From Schistocerca nitens (taxonomy: Eukaryota > Arthropoda > Insecta > Orthoptera > Acrididae), in assembly GCF_023898315.1 (NCBI RefSeq), contig NC_064619.1:302040150-302104149 (forward strand): a DNA stretch of 64,000 nucleotides, in the 5' to 3' direction. A program made the translations under genes and the position numbers. Of this stretch, positions 63,400-64,000 are shown piece by piece. The notes under the pieces are model-generated. The model made no database searches. It was not told the DNA's origin and worked only from the letters and a program-made list of their open reading frames with translations. Position 1 is the stretch's first letter; the number at the start of each line of letters is the position of its first letter.

Positions 63400-64000
63400 G
63401 GAGTAAATGCTTGTCACCCTGGGCATCGGGACTCCCGGAAGTGGCCATCCTGTCAGGTGGCCTTTGCTGCGGCTGGGTGGTGCCCATGGGGAGTGGGTGG
63501 CATCTGGGCGCATGACGCGCGATGAAGTGTACCACGTCATCACTTGCTGGTGATCAAACACCGGCAATCTCTAAGCGATCTAAATCTCAGTACAATGCTT
63601 GATAAAACAGCATCCTCTGCCCGGTCATGGGCATTACTCGCTTGTGGCAAGCTGATGGATGTTTCTGTTACACCACACCCCATAAGAGCTTAAATATGGT
63701 CCAGGGTATTATATTATATAGGGACCTTCTTTTGCAGTCTGACGACAAGCTGCACGCCATCTTTGAGTGACGAGGTGTTCATTTTGTCCGGCACATCCAT
63801 CGAGGTCTGAGGGATAATCAGGTTGCCACCGGTGCCTTCATCTTGGTTTCCGAGGGTGACACATTGCCAGAGAAGGTCAAGGTGATGGTCCACCGCTGTG
63901 ATGTAAAGCCATATATCCCTCCCCCTGTGCGGCACTTTAAGTGCTGGACGTTCAGCCATACGTATTCCCGCTGTACTTCCAGCGTCACATGTCGAGATTT
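63400..64000 (+). pseudogene. LINE 5' region with ORF1, cut by window edge
   Basis: The 5' part (63400-63570) is followed by an ORF1-like sequence: ASSARSWALLACGKLMDVSV near 63612, YRDLLLQSDDKLHAIF near 63718-63765, GVHFVRHIHRGLRDNQVATG and FILVSEGDTLPEKVKVMVHR near 63840-63895. CDVKPYIPPP and a zinc-knuckle start (HFKCWTFSHTYSRC) end near 63975. A stop near 63768 and a frame change near 63690 show decay. ORF1 proteins of this kind bind element RNA. The element continues past 64000. Confidence 0.78.

Noticed and set aside
63080-63535. 151-codon minus-strand frame with Pro run
   Set aside because: It is antisense to the LINE 5' region and the Pro run comes from the G-rich tract. No domain.

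Overview
The window looks like nuclear DNA of an insect with a very large, repeat-filled genome, most likely an orthopteran such as a locust (Schistocerca-like). This is inferred from the content. There is no dense coding. Nine copies of one tRNA-derived SINE family lie between 7 and 37 kb. Gypsy, Penelope, jockey-like, Tc1/mariner and P-like elements are interleaved. The only convincing host gene has a first intron of about 19.5 kb. No functional rRNA or tRNA gene, operon or CRISPR array is visible.

Layout. 1-2.6 kb is AT-rich with nothing recognisable. 2.9-12 kb holds two decayed minus-strand Gypsy elements. The larger one (about 5.95-10.37 kb) carries a SINE and a P-element-like transposon with a THAP domain. 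Mariner fragments follow. 12.07-13.50 kb is an apparently intact Tc1 transposon. 13.685-21.914 kb is a minus-strand LTR retrotransposon bounded by ACCT. It has a long gag, but no pol is recognisable, and its left LTR region contains a SINE and a solo LTR. 22.2-35 kb holds LINE fragments, SINEs, a tRNA-containing inverted-repeat element, a 42-bp minisatellite and a third decayed Gypsy (31.9-35.0 kb) broken by a LINE and a SINE. 35.8-36.3 kb has two SINEs with different tRNA heads but the same tail.

37.0-38.4 kb contains a decayed A32/FtsK-like DNA-packaging ATPase, best read as an endogenous adintovirus/Polinton-like remnant. A LINE with a perfect 13-bp target duplication splits it. About 1.5 kb downstream begins the host gene, gp210 (Nup210) of the nuclear pore membrane. 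Exon 1 is 39898-40073 and exon 2 is 59615-59902. The intron between them holds a Tc1 remnant, Penelope-like sequence, foldback elements, a long-inverted-repeat DNA transposon with a LINE inside it, and a decayed mariner-like transposase. Past exon 2 there are a LINE RT fragment, a foldback repeat, a Penelope fragment, and a LINE ORF1 region that runs off the right edge.

Together, the host signal is one gene start. The rest is a layered record of transposition that can often be ordered in time from nested insertions and target-site duplications. All family names come from remembered motifs, without database search.
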